From contig JAFWSS010000131.1 in the NCBI GenBank assembly GCA_017524385.1, forward strand, positions 1 to 51,179: a stretch of 51,179 nucleotides of DNA, read 5' to 3'. Position numbers and translations under genes: made by a program. Below are positions 8,633 to 18,923 of the stretch, one piece after another; within the stretch, counting starts at the first letter, position 1, and every line of letters begins with the position of its first letter. Source of the DNA: Prevotella sp. GTDB taxonomy: Bacteria; Bacteroidota; Bacteroidia; Bacteroidales; Bacteroidaceae. The notes under the pieces were generated by a model. The model ran no database searches. It had not been told where the DNA came from and saw nothing but the letters and a program-made list of their open reading frames with translations.

Positions 8633-8819
8633 CCCCGACAACCAAGACAACATGAGATACCGCACCATACGCAAGCACCTGAAGCCACTCAAGGCATGGC
8701 GTGCCACCAAAAGGGCCGCCTCGAAGGTTTCGAAGGGGAGCGCTCCCCTTATACAGAAAGGATGGCACTTGTTGCGCAAGTTGCCAGGCCTGCTCGCATG
8801 GCTCAGTCCCGGCCACTAC
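8633..8819 (+). other. Spacer or N-terminal extension before the permease gene, with an 18-bp palindrome
   Basis: The permease frame is open upstream of its conserved start at 8820, back to ATGs at 8652 and 8616. If translated it adds a basic, Arg/Lys-rich stretch of 56 or 68 residues that I do not recognise from LptF/LptG proteins. It includes a perfect 18-bp palindrome (8733-8750, AAGGGGAGC and its complement). The region is either an unusual cytoplasmic extension or a leader with a hairpin between tgt and the permease start. Confidence 0.4.
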
Positions 8820-9905
8820 ATGAAGCGGATGGACTGGTACATCATCAAGAAATTCATCGGCACATATATCTATGCCATAGCACTGATCATCTCGCTCTCC
8901 ATCGTCTTCGACATCAACGAGAACCTGGCGAAATTCACCCAATACAACGCCCCCCTGAAGGCCATCGTCTTCGACTACTACGCCAATTTCGTACCCTACT
9001 TCGCCAACCTGTTCAGCCCGCTGTTCGTATTCATCGCCGTGATTTTCTTCACCTCGAAACTCGCCGGCAACTCCGAGGTCATCGCCATGCTCGCCTCCGG
9101 ACTGTCCTTCCGCCGCCTGATGGTGCCCTACATGGTGTCGTGCATACTGATTTCCATCACCACCTACTACCTTGGAGCCTACGTCATCCCCCACGGCACG
9201 GTGGTGCGCCAGCATTTCGAGACACTCTACAAGCACAAGCGCAAGAACACGTCGGCAGAGAACGTGCAGATGCAAGTCGCACCAGGCGTCATCGCACGCA
9301 TACAATATTACGACAACTTGCGCAAATGCGGCTACGGCTTCATTCTCGACAAGTTTGAGAACAAGAAAATCGTGAGCCACCTGACTGCCTCAGAGGTCTA
9401 TTACGACACCATCAGCAACGAGAAATACCATTGGAAGGCGATGAACTGGAAAATACGAGAGTTGGGCGGAATGAAGGAGAAAATCACCCAAGGCGCCCAA
9501 CTCGACACCGTCATCATCATGGAACCTACCGACCTGGTTTACTCCAAAGGTCAGCAGGAGACATTCACAAGCCCGCAACTCAAGGAATACATCTCCAAAC
9601 AGCAGAGCCGTGGCTCGGGCAACGTGGTGCAATACGAGGTGGAATACCACAAGCGCATCGCGTCATCATTCGCCTCCTTCATCCTCACCATCATCGGGGC
9701 GTCGCTGTCCTCTCACAAACGAAAGGGAGGCATGGGCATGTACCTGGGCATTGGACTGATTCTCAGTTTCACATACATCATGCTACAGACCGTGTCGTCC
9801 ACCTTCTCCATCAACGCAGGATTCCCACCGGTCATCGCAGCCTGGGTGCCAAACTTCCTCTTCGCCATCGTGGCCTATTTCTGCTACCGCCAGGCACCGA
9901 ACTAA
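8820..9905 (+). CDS. LptF/LptG-type permease (YjgP/YjgQ family)
   Basis: This is a membrane permease of the family that, with LptB and LptC, extracts LPS from the inner membrane. I chose ATG 8820 because MKRMDWYIIKKFIGTY is where family members normally start; this gives 361 residues, the usual length. There is one transmembrane helix near the N-terminus and two more before residue 125 (AVIFFTSKLAGNSEVIAMLASG is the family signature). A periplasmic beta-jellyroll domain occupies the middle (about 140-265), and three helices sit at the C-terminus. Upstream in-frame ATGs at 8652 and 8616 would give 417 or 429 residues. LptF and LptG cannot be told apart here. It follows lon and tgt in the same direction. 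Confidence 0.85.
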   Translation: MKRMDWYIIKKFIGTYIYAIALIISLSIVFDINENLAKFTQYNAPLKAIVFDYYANFVPYFANLFSPLFVFIAVIFFTSKLAGNSEVIAMLASGLSFRRLMVPYMVSCILISITTYYLGAYVIPHGTVVRQHFETLYKHKRKNTSAENVQMQVAPGVIARIQYYDNLRKCGYGFILDKFENKKIVSHLTASEVYYDTISNEKYHWKAMNWKIRELGGMKEKITQGAQLDTVIIMEPTDLVYSKGQQETFTSPQLKEYISKQQSRGSGNVVQYEVEYHKRIASSFASFILTIIGASLSSHKRKGGMGMYLGIGLILSFTYIMLQTVSSTFSINAGFPPVIAAWVPNFLFAIVAYFCYRQAPN

Positions 9906-9909
9906 AAAG

Positions 9910-9948
9910 ACGCTAAACGTTAGGCGCTAGACGTTAGACGCTAGACAT
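9910..9948. repeat. Short degenerate tandem repeat, ACGTTAGRCGCTAG type
   Basis: Between the permease stop and the helicase gene, the motif CGCTAG/ACGTTAG alternates about three times (CGCTAAACGTTAGG, CGCTAGACGTTAGA, CGCTAGACATCAGA). No function is evident. Confidence 0.5.
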
Positions 9949-10017
9949 CAGACTTCAGAGCTTGGAATGCCTAGGTAAACCAGAGGCTCCGCCCCCTTAG
10001 AAAAATCAAGAAAAAGA

Positions 10018-11442
<1,425 letters not shown>

Positions 11443-11565
11443 GAGAAAAATTCAAGGAAGACATGCTTCCAATTGTGAAACAAGCGGCTAACACCGACAA
11501 ATACAATCAAACATAGGACAAGGCCCAGGCATGAAGCCCAGGCACGACGCAACCCAAGGGATGAT

Positions 11566-12981
11566 ATGATATTCAATTCGTTCAACTTCATTGTTCTGTT
11601 CCCGCTGATATTCCTGCTATATTACGCCATACCATCGTCTTACGGCAAGGCACGCAACATGTTTCTCCTGGTTGTAAGCTACATCCTTTACATCCAATGG
11701 AAACCTGCCTACGCCCTGATCTTGCTTGGTGTAACAGCAGTCACCTACCTGGCAGCATTGGAAGTGGAGAAAGCCAAGCGCCCCAAGGCTGTCTTGACAG
11801 TAGGTGTGGTTTTGGCTTTGCTGCCATTGGCACTATTCAAATACTACAATTTCATCAACGACACCGTCAACGATGCTTTGACCCTGCTGAGAATGAACTT
11901 TCAACTTGAAGGTCTCAACTGGGCGATACCCATAGGCATATCCTTTTTCACTTTCCAAGCCTTAGGCTATCTTTGGGATGTCTATTACAAGCGCCAACCG
12001 GCAGAACGCGACTTCCTCACCTACGCCCTTTTTGTTTCCTTCTTCCCCAGCATCCTTTCCGGTCCCATCAACAAGGCCTCGTTGGTAATCCCTCAACTAA
12101 AGAAACTGCGTCCCTATTTCGACTACGGCAAGGCCGTTGCAGGCTTGAAGATGATGCTATGGGGCATGTTCATGAAAGTGGTGGTGGCCGACCGTGTGGC
12201 TCTCTACGTTGACACGGTACTGCCCAACTATGCCAACTACACGGGCACGTCCTGCTTTGTAGCAAGCCTCCTTTATACAATCCAGATTTACACAGACTTC
12301 GCCGGCTATTCGTTGATGGCCATAGGCGTGGGCAAGGTGCTTGGTTTCGAACTGACGGAAAACTTCCGTCGTCCCTACTTTGCTTTCAGCGTCACCGACT
12401 TCTGGCGTCGCTGGCACATATCACTCTCCACATGGCTGAAAGATTATGTCTATATTCCCTTGGGCGGCAGCCGCTGCTCCAAGCCCCGCAATTATTGGAA
12501 CATCTTCGTCACCTTCCTTGTGAGCGGCATCTGGCATGGAGCCAATTGGACCTTCATCGTGTGGGGTTGCATGCACGGTTTCTCCCAAATCATCGAGAAG
12601 ATGCTTGGCCAGCAAAAGTGCGAATATGGTAGGTTTGGCAAGACTGTAAAAATCATCATCACCTTCCTTCTTGTCAACTTCGCCTGGATTTTCTTCCGCA
12701 TGCCCACCCTATCCGACGCCTGCGGTGTTATTGCACGGATTTTCGACCCGTCATTGCCTATGAAGGTCTACATGAACAGCTTCACCACATCCGCTTTCAT
12801 TGCATTTGGACTGGTAATGCTGTTTGTCAAGGACTTCTCTGATGAATTCTTCCCCGACAAGTTCCAATTGTTTGAAAACAAGAGGAAGATTGTCCGTTGG
12901 GCCTCCTATCTTCTTGTCATGGTTTCCATCCTGCTGGCAGGTGTTTTCAGTGCCGATCAATTCATATATGCAAATTTCTGA
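11566..12981 (+). CDS. MBOAT family O-acyltransferase (AlgI-like)
   Basis: The 471-residue protein has about 10-12 hydrophobic segments and the MBOAT signature: FRRPYFAFSVTDFWRRWHISLSTW, followed by the predicted catalytic His324 in SGIWHGANW. Members move acetyl or other acyl groups across the membrane onto exported polysaccharides (AlgI, PatA) or D-alanine (DltB). The AlgI-like group fits best from length and the WDVYYKRQP region. It is followed 3 bp later by a secreted SGNH-type protein, the usual AlgI/AlgJ or PatA/PatB arrangement. The pair is convergent with the capsule-type locus, so that glycan is a plausible acceptor, by inference. Confidence 0.9.
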   Translation: MIFNSFNFIVLFPLIFLLYYAIPSSYGKARNMFLLVVSYILYIQWKPAYALILLGVTAVTYLAALEVEKAKRPKAVLTVGVVLALLPLALFKYYNFINDTVNDALTLLRMNFQLEGLNWAIPIGISFFTFQALGYLWDVYYKRQPAERDFLTYALFVSFFPSILSGPINKASLVIPQLKKLRPYFDYGKAVAGLKMMLWGMFMKVVVADRVALYVDTVLPNYANYTGTSCFVASLLYTIQIYTDFAGYSLMAIGVGKVLGFELTENFRRPYFAFSVTDFWRRWHISLSTWLKDYVYIPLGGSRCSKPRNYWNIFVTFLVSGIWHGANWTFIVWGCMHGFSQIIEKMLGQQKCEYGRFGKTVKIIITFLLVNFAWIFFRMPTLSDACGVIARIFDPSLPMKVYMNSFTTSAFIAFGLVMLFVKDFSDEFFPDKFQLFENKRKIVRWASYLLVMVSILLAGVFSADQFIYANF

Positions 12982-12984
12982 CCA

Positions 12985-13920
12985 ATGAAAGGATTCCTTC
13001 TCCGCATAGCCATCTTCTTCGCCTTGTTGTTTGTCATCGACCGTGTGGTGGGTTACACCGTTTCCTATATGACGAAACATAGCAAGGGAGGATACGTAGG
13101 CCATCACAACTACATCACTGACAAAACCAACGAAGACATTCTCATCTTTGGTTCTTCTCGAGCCATCCATCACTATAATCCTCAAATCATCACCGACTCA
13201 TTAGGGCTTTCCTGCTACAATTGCGGCCAAGACGGCAACGGCATCGTCCTTTTTTATGGTTGGTGGCAACTCATCAAAGAGCACTACAAGCCCAAGGTCA
13301 TCATCTACGATGTCACAACATCCTTCGACCTGCTCAAAGGCGAAGCCAACAATAAATATCTCGGTTGGCTGAAGGAGTCTTATGACCGAGACAACATCAG
13401 CGACCTGTTCAAAGAAGTGGACCAAACAGAACAGTACAAGATGTTCAGCCAGATGTATCGCTACAACTCCAAGTTTCTCCAAATCACCACCGATTACATC
13501 CATCCTGTTTTCGTTGTGAAGAACAATGGTTTCCTTCCGATGAAAGGCGAAATAGACACCATGCGCATCAATAAGAAGAAGTTGAAGGGCTTGGCAAGAA
13601 AGCCACAGTTTGACGAGGAGAAACTAGAATTGCTGAACAAGTTCATCGACGAGACCGACGGAGTGCGACTCATTTTCGTGGCATCCCCCATGTGGTATGG
13701 CATCCCCTCCGACCAAATGGCTCCCATCCGCGAGCTATGCCAACAACGTCAAATCCCCTTCTTCGACTATTCCAACTCCCCAAAGTATGTCCATGTCAAT
13801 GAATATTTCAAGGACGGCCAGCACCTGAATGCCAAGGGCGCCGATGAGTTTAGTCGGGATTTGGTCAAAGACATTCACTCACACCATGTTCTCAATCAAC
13901 AAGAAGGGGATGTGCACTGA
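12985..13920 (+). CDS. SGNH hydrolase-like acyltransferase partner of MBOAT
   Basis: The 311-residue protein has an uncleaved-looking N-terminal membrane anchor (residues 5-25) and then a periplasmic domain. Block I appears as FGSSRAIHHY (nucleophile Ser57 or Ser58), and the C-terminal Asp/His pair as DGQHLNAKGADEF. That set is the SGNH/GDSL esterase arrangement used by AlgJ/AlgX, PatB and DltD-like partners to pass an acetyl group onto polysaccharide. It starts 3 bp after the MBOAT stop. Its own stop codon lies inside the loop of a strong hairpin (13901-13936). Enzyme direction (transferase or esterase) is not determined by sequence. Confidence 0.78.
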   Translation: MKGFLLRIAIFFALLFVIDRVVGYTVSYMTKHSKGGYVGHHNYITDKTNEDILIFGSSRAIHHYNPQIITDSLGLSCYNCGQDGNGIVLFYGWWQLIKEHYKPKVIIYDVTTSFDLLKGEANNKYLGWLKESYDRDNISDLFKEVDQTEQYKMFSQMYRYNSKFLQITTDYIHPVFVVKNNGFLPMKGEIDTMRINKKKLKGLARKPQFDEEKLELLNKFIDETDGVRLIFVASPMWYGIPSDQMAPIRELCQQRQIPFFDYSNSPKYVHVNEYFKDGQHLNAKGADEFSRDLVKDIHSHHVLNQQEGDVH

Positions 13921-13936
13921 AGCACATCCCCTTCTT
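13901..13936. terminator. Strong 15-bp hairpin between convergent operons
   Basis: AAGAAGGGGATGTGC (13901-13915) and its exact complement (13922-13936) enclose a 6-base loop. The TGA of the SGNH gene (13918-13920) is in the loop region. It sits at the meeting point of the plus-strand MBOAT operon and the end of the minus-strand glycan locus. T-runs are weak on both sides. Confidence 0.75.
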
Positions 13937-13979
13937 GGGAAAACGACGAACCGTCAGAGAAATCATCCGACGTGAAGCA

Positions 13980-15092
13980 TCACTTTCGTCTCAGATTCTT
14001 CTTGATGGAACCTATCATCAATTTCGGCAAATACCTGGTGAAGAAAGCGACATTGTCAGCAGGTGTGAGCATCAGATATTTGGCATACCTTGCAAACAGC
14101 AGTCTTCCTGTATGCAGGGACCGTTTGACACTGGTCTTCTTGTCCAGATGCTCCCGCTCATACTTGCCCCAATTGCCGTGTAGCAAGATGTCATCAAGGA
14201 TTTTCTTTCCCCATTTCCTCTCACTTTTCCCAATGCTCACCGGAAATTTTTGCTCATCGAGTCCGAGTTTGTCGACAAATATGCACCCAAAGGCGCCAAA
14301 AGCCTTCCTGTAGCCTATGGCGTCGAGCATTTGTTTCAGCAGCTGGGTGTCGATGCTGTCATGCAGTTTGTCGAGCATGATGACCACATCACACAACTGC
14401 CTTAGTGCCACGCCCTCCTTCCTCAAATGGTGATAGAGATGGATGAAGGTATAAAACACGTTCAAGGTGGGTTGCAAGACGGGGATGGCCGTTCCTCCTA
14501 CGTTCACTGTTGTTCTGGTGGAGACGTCATCCACCAACTCGTCGAGATAGCGTTGATGGCGTGGAAGCGGGAAAAGCGCCAGCTTGAAATGCATCTCAAA
14601 CGTGCTGTTGTTGTATTTGAAGGGAAGATGTCGCGGCTGGACCTCCTTCTTCTCCTGCTTGATTTTTATATCCCATGCCTCTTGTATGACCTTCATGACT
14701 TTTTCCATATCCTTTTCAGAGACATAGAAGTCGATGTCGCCCGGAATTCTGAGTCTCGGTTTTGGATACAGCGCCGCCAAGGTCTGTCCCTTCACCACGA
14801 CATGTGGGATGTGATGCCCGTCAAGCAATCTTGTGAGACTTGCCACATTGTCCTCCAAGATTTTATTTTCCCTCTCCATGGCATTCTGCAATTTGAGCAG
14901 ATTGATGACACATTTTTTGGGCAACTCCATATCGTTTGTCCTCAAGCAGTCGGTGACAAGTCCCATCACGCATTGCCGCTCGGCATATTGCATCACCTCC
15001 TTGTATTGCCATCCCGCCATGGCGAAATGCGGATGTGGTTTCTGCCACAATGCAGAGCGTATCAAGCCGAATATGAAATCAGTTTTTGTCAC
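13980..15092 (-). CDS. Uncharacterised nucleotidyltransferase family protein (PF14907 type)
   Basis: The 370-residue protein carries VVKGQTLAALYPKPRLRIPGDIDFYV (residues about 98-123), the core of the NTP_transf_5 family, with the DID pair as predicted metal ligands. Family members occur at the ends of bacterial exopolysaccharide and lasso-peptide clusters, and their substrates are unknown. It is the last gene of the long minus-strand run and ends just before the bidirectional hairpin at 13901-13936. A role in modifying a glycan intermediate or as a maturation factor is possible but unproven. Confidence 0.75.
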   Translation of the reverse strand: MTKTDFIFGLIRSALWQKPHPHFAMAGWQYKEVMQYAERQCVMGLVTDCLRTNDMELPKKCVINLLKLQNAMERENKILEDNVASLTRLLDGHHIPHVVVKGQTLAALYPKPRLRIPGDIDFYVSEKDMEKVMKVIQEAWDIKIKQEKKEVQPRHLPFKYNNSTFEMHFKLALFPLPRHQRYLDELVDDVSTRTTVNVGGTAIPVLQPTLNVFYTFIHLYHHLRKEGVALRQLCDVVIMLDKLHDSIDTQLLKQMLDAIGYRKAFGAFGCIFVDKLGLDEQKFPVSIGKSERKWGKKILDDILLHGNWGKYEREHLDKKTSVKRSLHTGRLLFARYAKYLMLTPADNVAFFTRYLPKLMIGSIKKNLRRK

Positions 15093-15189
15093 TGTTGTAT
15101 TAAATTCTGCCTAAACGTAAAAGCTGAAGCCGTTCGGCTCTGGAGGTTTGTCTGTTGATATTTTGTTTCTTCATTCACCATTCGTATCA

Positions 15190-16215
15190 TTAATTGCAAA
15201 GAAGTTCATCAACTAAATGAACTGGTGAAAAATCTCCCTTATAATAGTATTCCACAGGAGATTTGTCTGTCAGCCATTCTATATCAATATCCTCCACTTT
15301 GTCGAAAATCTTCATATATTGGGGATTATAAAATGGATATTCGGTTATTTGGCTGTTATTTGTTAGGAGTTTTTTATTATAACAAACAGCTTCCATATAC
15401 CTCAGTGTTGGACCTTCTTGACCTGGTCTGATGATTTCAAGCAAGCAATTACTATCAAGTGCTTTTTTCAAACATTCTTCATAAGTCATCATAGCAAAAC
15501 CTTTGGTTATATAATGAATACCATCAATCATATTTTCATACCCCTCATTCCACAACTTAACATGAATATCACATTTTACACCTGCCTTTGCAAGATAACT
15601 ATATACGTCACATATTATCTTTTCTCTTGACTTAGAATAACATACCGCTAAAAATAAATCTTTTGACGGATTTGACACTGATTTCAAATTTCTCATTGAA
15701 TAATAATTGAACCCCATATATTGGAAACCAAACTTTTCACAATCATGTTTATCAAATGAGAATATGGAATCCCACTTGAATGAATTCATTTTTTGTAATA
15801 ACTTTTGAACATCCTCTCTATTTTCTGCGTCACCAAAACCAATCTGATTGATGAGATAAAGGCAAATCTTTATGTCTTTGTTTTTTTTACATTTATTTAG
15901 CACATTAAAATTATCCATAGCATTCAACGCAAAATCCATCACTAATATCACTTTTACGTTTTTAGTTTTGTAAGGCAATGAATAAAAATCTATGTTACCT
16001 AAATCAATTATGATTTTGTCTAGTAAATACTTGACTATTCGCAACAAATAAAGTACAAGTGCTTTAATGCCTTTACCTAATTTAAGATTTTTTAAAAGAA
16101 ACGAATATGGATTACGCTTCAGACTTACTAATTTTACATTTTCCTTATGAATCAAATCTGAATAGAAACCATAATCATTATGACGAATTGGGTAAAGTAT
16201 TACTATTTTTTTCAT
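15190..16215 (-). CDS. Putative glycosyltransferase, AT-rich and probably acquired
   Basis: The 341-residue protein has no motif I can assign firmly. The C-terminal part, with IIRPGQEGPTLRYMEAVCYNKKLLTNN (about residues 262-288) and a preceding acidic segment, looks like the nucleotide-sugar-binding end of GT-B type enzymes annotated as LPS biosynthesis proteins. There is no signal peptide; a hydrophobic patch at about 50-65 may be membrane-associated. The gene is strikingly AT-rich, with Lys, Asn and Ile codons ending in A or T, unlike its neighbours. It is bounded by a 97-bp and a 414-bp gap, which breaks the otherwise tight operon. This suggests separate acquisition. Confidence 0.55.
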   Translation of the reverse strand: MKKIVILYPIRHNDYGFYSDLIHKENVKLVSLKRNPYSFLLKNLKLGKGIKALVLYLLRIVKYLLDKIIIDLGNIDFYSLPYKTKNVKVILVMDFALNAMDNFNVLNKCKKNKDIKICLYLINQIGFGDAENREDVQKLLQKMNSFKWDSIFSFDKHDCEKFGFQYMGFNYYSMRNLKSVSNPSKDLFLAVCYSKSREKIICDVYSYLAKAGVKCDIHVKLWNEGYENMIDGIHYITKGFAMMTYEECLKKALDSNCLLEIIRPGQEGPTLRYMEAVCYNKKLLTNNSQITEYPFYNPQYMKIFDKVEDIDIEWLTDKSPVEYYYKGDFSPVHLVDELLCN

Positions 16216-16629
16216 AATTGTTTATGCAAGCAAGTGAGCAAAAAGAAATTCAATATTTTTCTCAATTTCAATTTTATAATTGTATATACGATTGGGAATG
16301 GGAAAGTTTAGGAATTTAGAACTGTCGGAGCAAAAGCCTTGGAAGTTGGAATATGGTTTTCGGCATAGTTAAAACCTACTTCAAGCCTCATTTTCCTTAC
16401 TTGCGAAATAGAGTGTTCAAGATGTTGTTCTTTTTATCACGAATGGCAGAATATAAGAAAATTCGCAAAAGCCATTGCCTTTCTTTAATTGACTAATTCG
16501 GGATAAATTGATTACATGATATTAAACACTCTACTTGCGGTAACCATTCAGCGATGCTATTCGCTGAACAGTTACTACTTGCGATACTTGAGTTACAAAT
16601 AAATTATAAATTATTAATTATTAATTATC
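16216..16629. other. 414-bp gene-free, AT-rich gap with hairpin and repeats
   Basis: No credible gene lies here. Near its right end is a hairpin (16540-16575: GTAAC, then TTCAGCG/CGCTGAA around ATGCTATT, then GTTAC). The 9-mer CTACTTGCG stands on both sides of it (16531-16539 and 16575-16583). TAGAGTGTT (16409-16417) and AACACTCTA (16525-16533) form a 9-bp inverted repeat about 107 bp apart. This may be a decayed non-autonomous element or the scar of a recombination. No -7/-33 promoter for the gene at 15190-16215 was found. Confidence 0.4.
16540..16575. repeat. Nested hairpin in the gap upstream of the AT-rich gene
   Basis: The inner stem is TTCAGCG (16547-16553) with CGCTGAA (16562-16568); the outer stem is GTAAC (16540-16544) with GTTAC (16571-16575). 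It lies past the 3' end of the UDP-sugar dehydrogenase gene on the minus strand and could end that transcript, but no T-run follows. Confidence 0.45.
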
Positions 16630-17898
16630 TTACAGTCTTCCGTCCACGATGTTCCTGTCGAGGAAAGCCTTTACGTCGTAAATCACATGCTTTTGCTTGA
16701 CGAGTGACAATACGTCGAGGTTGTCAAACTTGGAATGTGCTACGGCGAGGATGGCGGCATCGGCCTTCTCTGTAGGCAGTTGGTTGGTCACTTCAATGCC
16801 ATACTCCTTTCTTACGATGTCGGGATTGGCCCAAGGGTCGTAGACAGTGATGCACAAGTCGAACTCAGCCAGTGCCTTGTAGATGTCGATGACCTTGGTG
16901 TTGCGCACATCGGGGCAATTCTCCTTGAAGGTGAATCCCAGGATGAGGATGTGCGACTTGAGCACCGGTATGCCCTTCTTGAGCATGCACCTTAGTGTTT
17001 GGTTGGCCACATACTCTCCCATTCCGTCGTTTGTCCTTCGTCCCGCGAGTATGATTTCTGGATTGTATCCATGACGTTGCGCGCACTGTGCGAGATAATA
17101 AGGGTCGACACCGATGCAATGCCCTCCCACAAGACCGGGTTTGAAAGGCAGGAAATTCCATTTCGTCGCAGCCGCCTCGAGGACGTCGTGGGTGTCGATG
17201 CCCATGCGATTGAAGATTTTCGACAATTCATTGACGAAAGCGATGTTGATATCCCGTTGTGAGTTCTCTATCACTTTTGCAGCCTCGGCCACCTTGATGC
17301 TTGAAGCCTTGTGGGTCCCGGCCTTGATGACACTTGCATAGACGTTGTTCACTATTTCCGCCACTTCTGGCGTGGAGCCCGACGTGACTTTCTTGATGAG
17401 TTCCACGGTGTGCAACTTGTCTCCCGGGTTGATGCGCTCTGGCGAGTATCCTGCAAAGAAGTCGGTGTTGTATTTCATGCCGCTAACTCTTTCGACAACA
17501 GGGATGCACTCGTCTTCGGTGACTCCTGGATAGACGGTAGACTCATACACCACAATGTCTCCTTTGGAAATGACCTTTCCCACCGTATCGCTTGCCCCAT
17601 AGAGCGGTCGCAAGTCGGGGTTGTTGTTCTCATCCACCGGTGTTGGCACGGCTACGACATAGAAGTTGCAGTCGCGTATCATCTCCAAATCGGTGGTGCA
17701 TGTGAATCCATGATTGTCGATGGCGTCTTTCAACAAGTCGTCAGCCACTTCAAGCGTGCTGTCATGACCTCCCATCAACGCCTCCACGCGTGCCGGGTTC
17801 ATGTCGAAACCCACCGTGGGATACTTGGTGGAGAAGAGTCGTGCCAGAGGCAGGCCCACATACCCCAATCCTATCACGCAAATTCTAATCTCTTTCAT
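16630..17898 (-). CDS. tviB: UDP-N-acetylhexosamine 6-dehydrogenase (WbpO/TviB-like)
   Basis: The 422-residue protein belongs to the UDP-glucose/GDP-mannose dehydrogenase family, which oxidises C6 of a nucleotide sugar twice with NAD. The N-terminus has the Rossmann motif GLGYVGLPLA (10-19). The catalytic Cys is in GGHCIGVDPYY (about 268), and the C-terminal UDP-binding domain is complete. The segment VAVPTPVDENNNPDLRPL is the pattern of WbpO/TviB-type enzymes that make UDP-GlcNAc or UDP-GalNAc uronic acids, rather than UDP-glucose dehydrogenase. It lies 19 bp after the 4-epimerase gene. As in the Vi antigen pathway the pair should yield UDP-GalNAcA; the exact sugar is inferred from family. 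Confidence 0.88.
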   Translation of the reverse strand: MKEIRICVIGLGYVGLPLARLFSTKYPTVGFDMNPARVEALMGGHDSTLEVADDLLKDAIDNHGFTCTTDLEMIRDCNFYVVAVPTPVDENNNPDLRPLYGASDTVGKVISKGDIVVYESTVYPGVTEDECIPVVERVSGMKYNTDFFAGYSPERINPGDKLHTVELIKKVTSGSTPEVAEIVNNVYASVIKAGTHKASSIKVAEAAKVIENSQRDINIAFVNELSKIFNRMGIDTHDVLEAAATKWNFLPFKPGLVGGHCIGVDPYYLAQCAQRHGYNPEIILAGRRTNDGMGEYVANQTLRCMLKKGIPVLKSHILILGFTFKENCPDVRNTKVIDIYKALAEFDLCITVYDPWANPDIVRKEYGIEVTNQLPTEKADAAILAVAHSKFDNLDVLSLVKQKHVIYDVKAFLDRNIVDGRL

Positions 17899-17917
17899 AT
17901 TTCTGTATTATTGTTTG

Positions 17918-18892
17918 TCAAACGTTGTTTTTATACCATTCTATGGCCTCATTGAGCCCACGCTCGAAATTGTATTCCGGATCGTAACCCAGTAATTTCC
18001 TCGCCTTGCTGATGTCGGCGTTTGAATGCTTGATGTCTCCCGGCCTGTCCGGTCCGAATTCAGGTTCCAAATCCGTATTTAGCGCTTTGCAAAGGGTGTG
18101 GTAGATGTCAATGAGATACTCCCGCCCACCATAGGCCACGTTATAGGCTTCCCCTGCTGCTTCGTGTGAAGCCAGGCACGCCTTGAGGTTGGCCTCTATC
18201 ACATTCTCGATGTAAGTGAAGTCGCGGCTTTGTCTTCCGTCGCCGTTTATATGGCATTTCTGACCGTTGAGCAGCAGTTTGATGAACTTGGGGATGACGG
18301 CGGCATATGCTCCGTCGGGGTCTTGCCTTCGGCCGAAGACGTTGAAGTAACGCAGTCCGTAGGTGTCGAGCCCGTAATGCTTGGTGTATTGCTTGGCCCA
18401 CTCCTCGTCACATCTTTTCGATACCGCATACGGTGAGAGCAGGTTTCCCTCCACGCCCTCTCGCTTGGGGAGGTTGGGTTCGTCGCCATAGACAGAGGAA
18501 CTTGATGCATAAACAAACTTCTTGACCCCGTTTTGCCTTGCCGCCTCCAGCATGTTGAGCGTGCCTTGTATGTTGTTTGCGCAGTAGAACAGAGGCATCT
18601 CGATGGAGCGCGGCACACTACCCCAAGCTGCTTGGTTGAGGACGTAGTCCACCCCTTCGCAGGCCTTCATGCAGGTGTCGAGGTCCTTGATGTCTCCCTT
18701 GATGAATTCGTAGTTTGGATGGTCGATGAAAAGGTCGACATTTTTCTGCTTGCCAGTGCTCAAGTCATCGAGGCAGCGCACACGATACCCCATCCTCAGG
18801 ATGGCCTCACAGAGGTTGGAACCGATGAATCCGGCGCCACCGGTGACGAGGAAGAAAGCGTCTTTTGGAAAAGACAAATGACTGTAACTCAT
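17918..18892 (-). CDS. tviC: UDP-N-acetylglucosamine 4-epimerase (WbpP/TviC-like)
   Basis: The 324-residue extended SDR protein interconverts the C4 configuration of UDP-HexNAc sugars. It shows the NAD motif TGGAGFIGSNL (17-27), SSSVYGD, and the catalytic YAVSK. The N-terminal lead of about 15 residues before the Rossmann motif and the RQDPDGAYAAVIPKF block are typical of WbpP/TviC. It immediately precedes the dehydrogenase gene in the same direction. Together they predict a GalNAcA-type acidic residue in the glycan. Confidence 0.87.
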   Translation of the reverse strand: MSYSHLSFPKDAFFLVTGGAGFIGSNLCEAILRMGYRVRCLDDLSTGKQKNVDLFIDHPNYEFIKGDIKDLDTCMKACEGVDYVLNQAAWGSVPRSIEMPLFYCANNIQGTLNMLEAARQNGVKKFVYASSSSVYGDEPNLPKREGVEGNLLSPYAVSKRCDEEWAKQYTKHYGLDTYGLRYFNVFGRRQDPDGAYAAVIPKFIKLLLNGQKCHINGDGRQSRDFTYIENVIEANLKACLASHEAAGEAYNVAYGGREYLIDIYHTLCKALNTDLEPEFGPDRPGDIKHSNADISKARKLLGYDPEYNFERGLNEAIEWYKNNV

Positions 18893-18923
18893 TATTGTAT
18901 TATATTGAATTGATTCCTATGAT

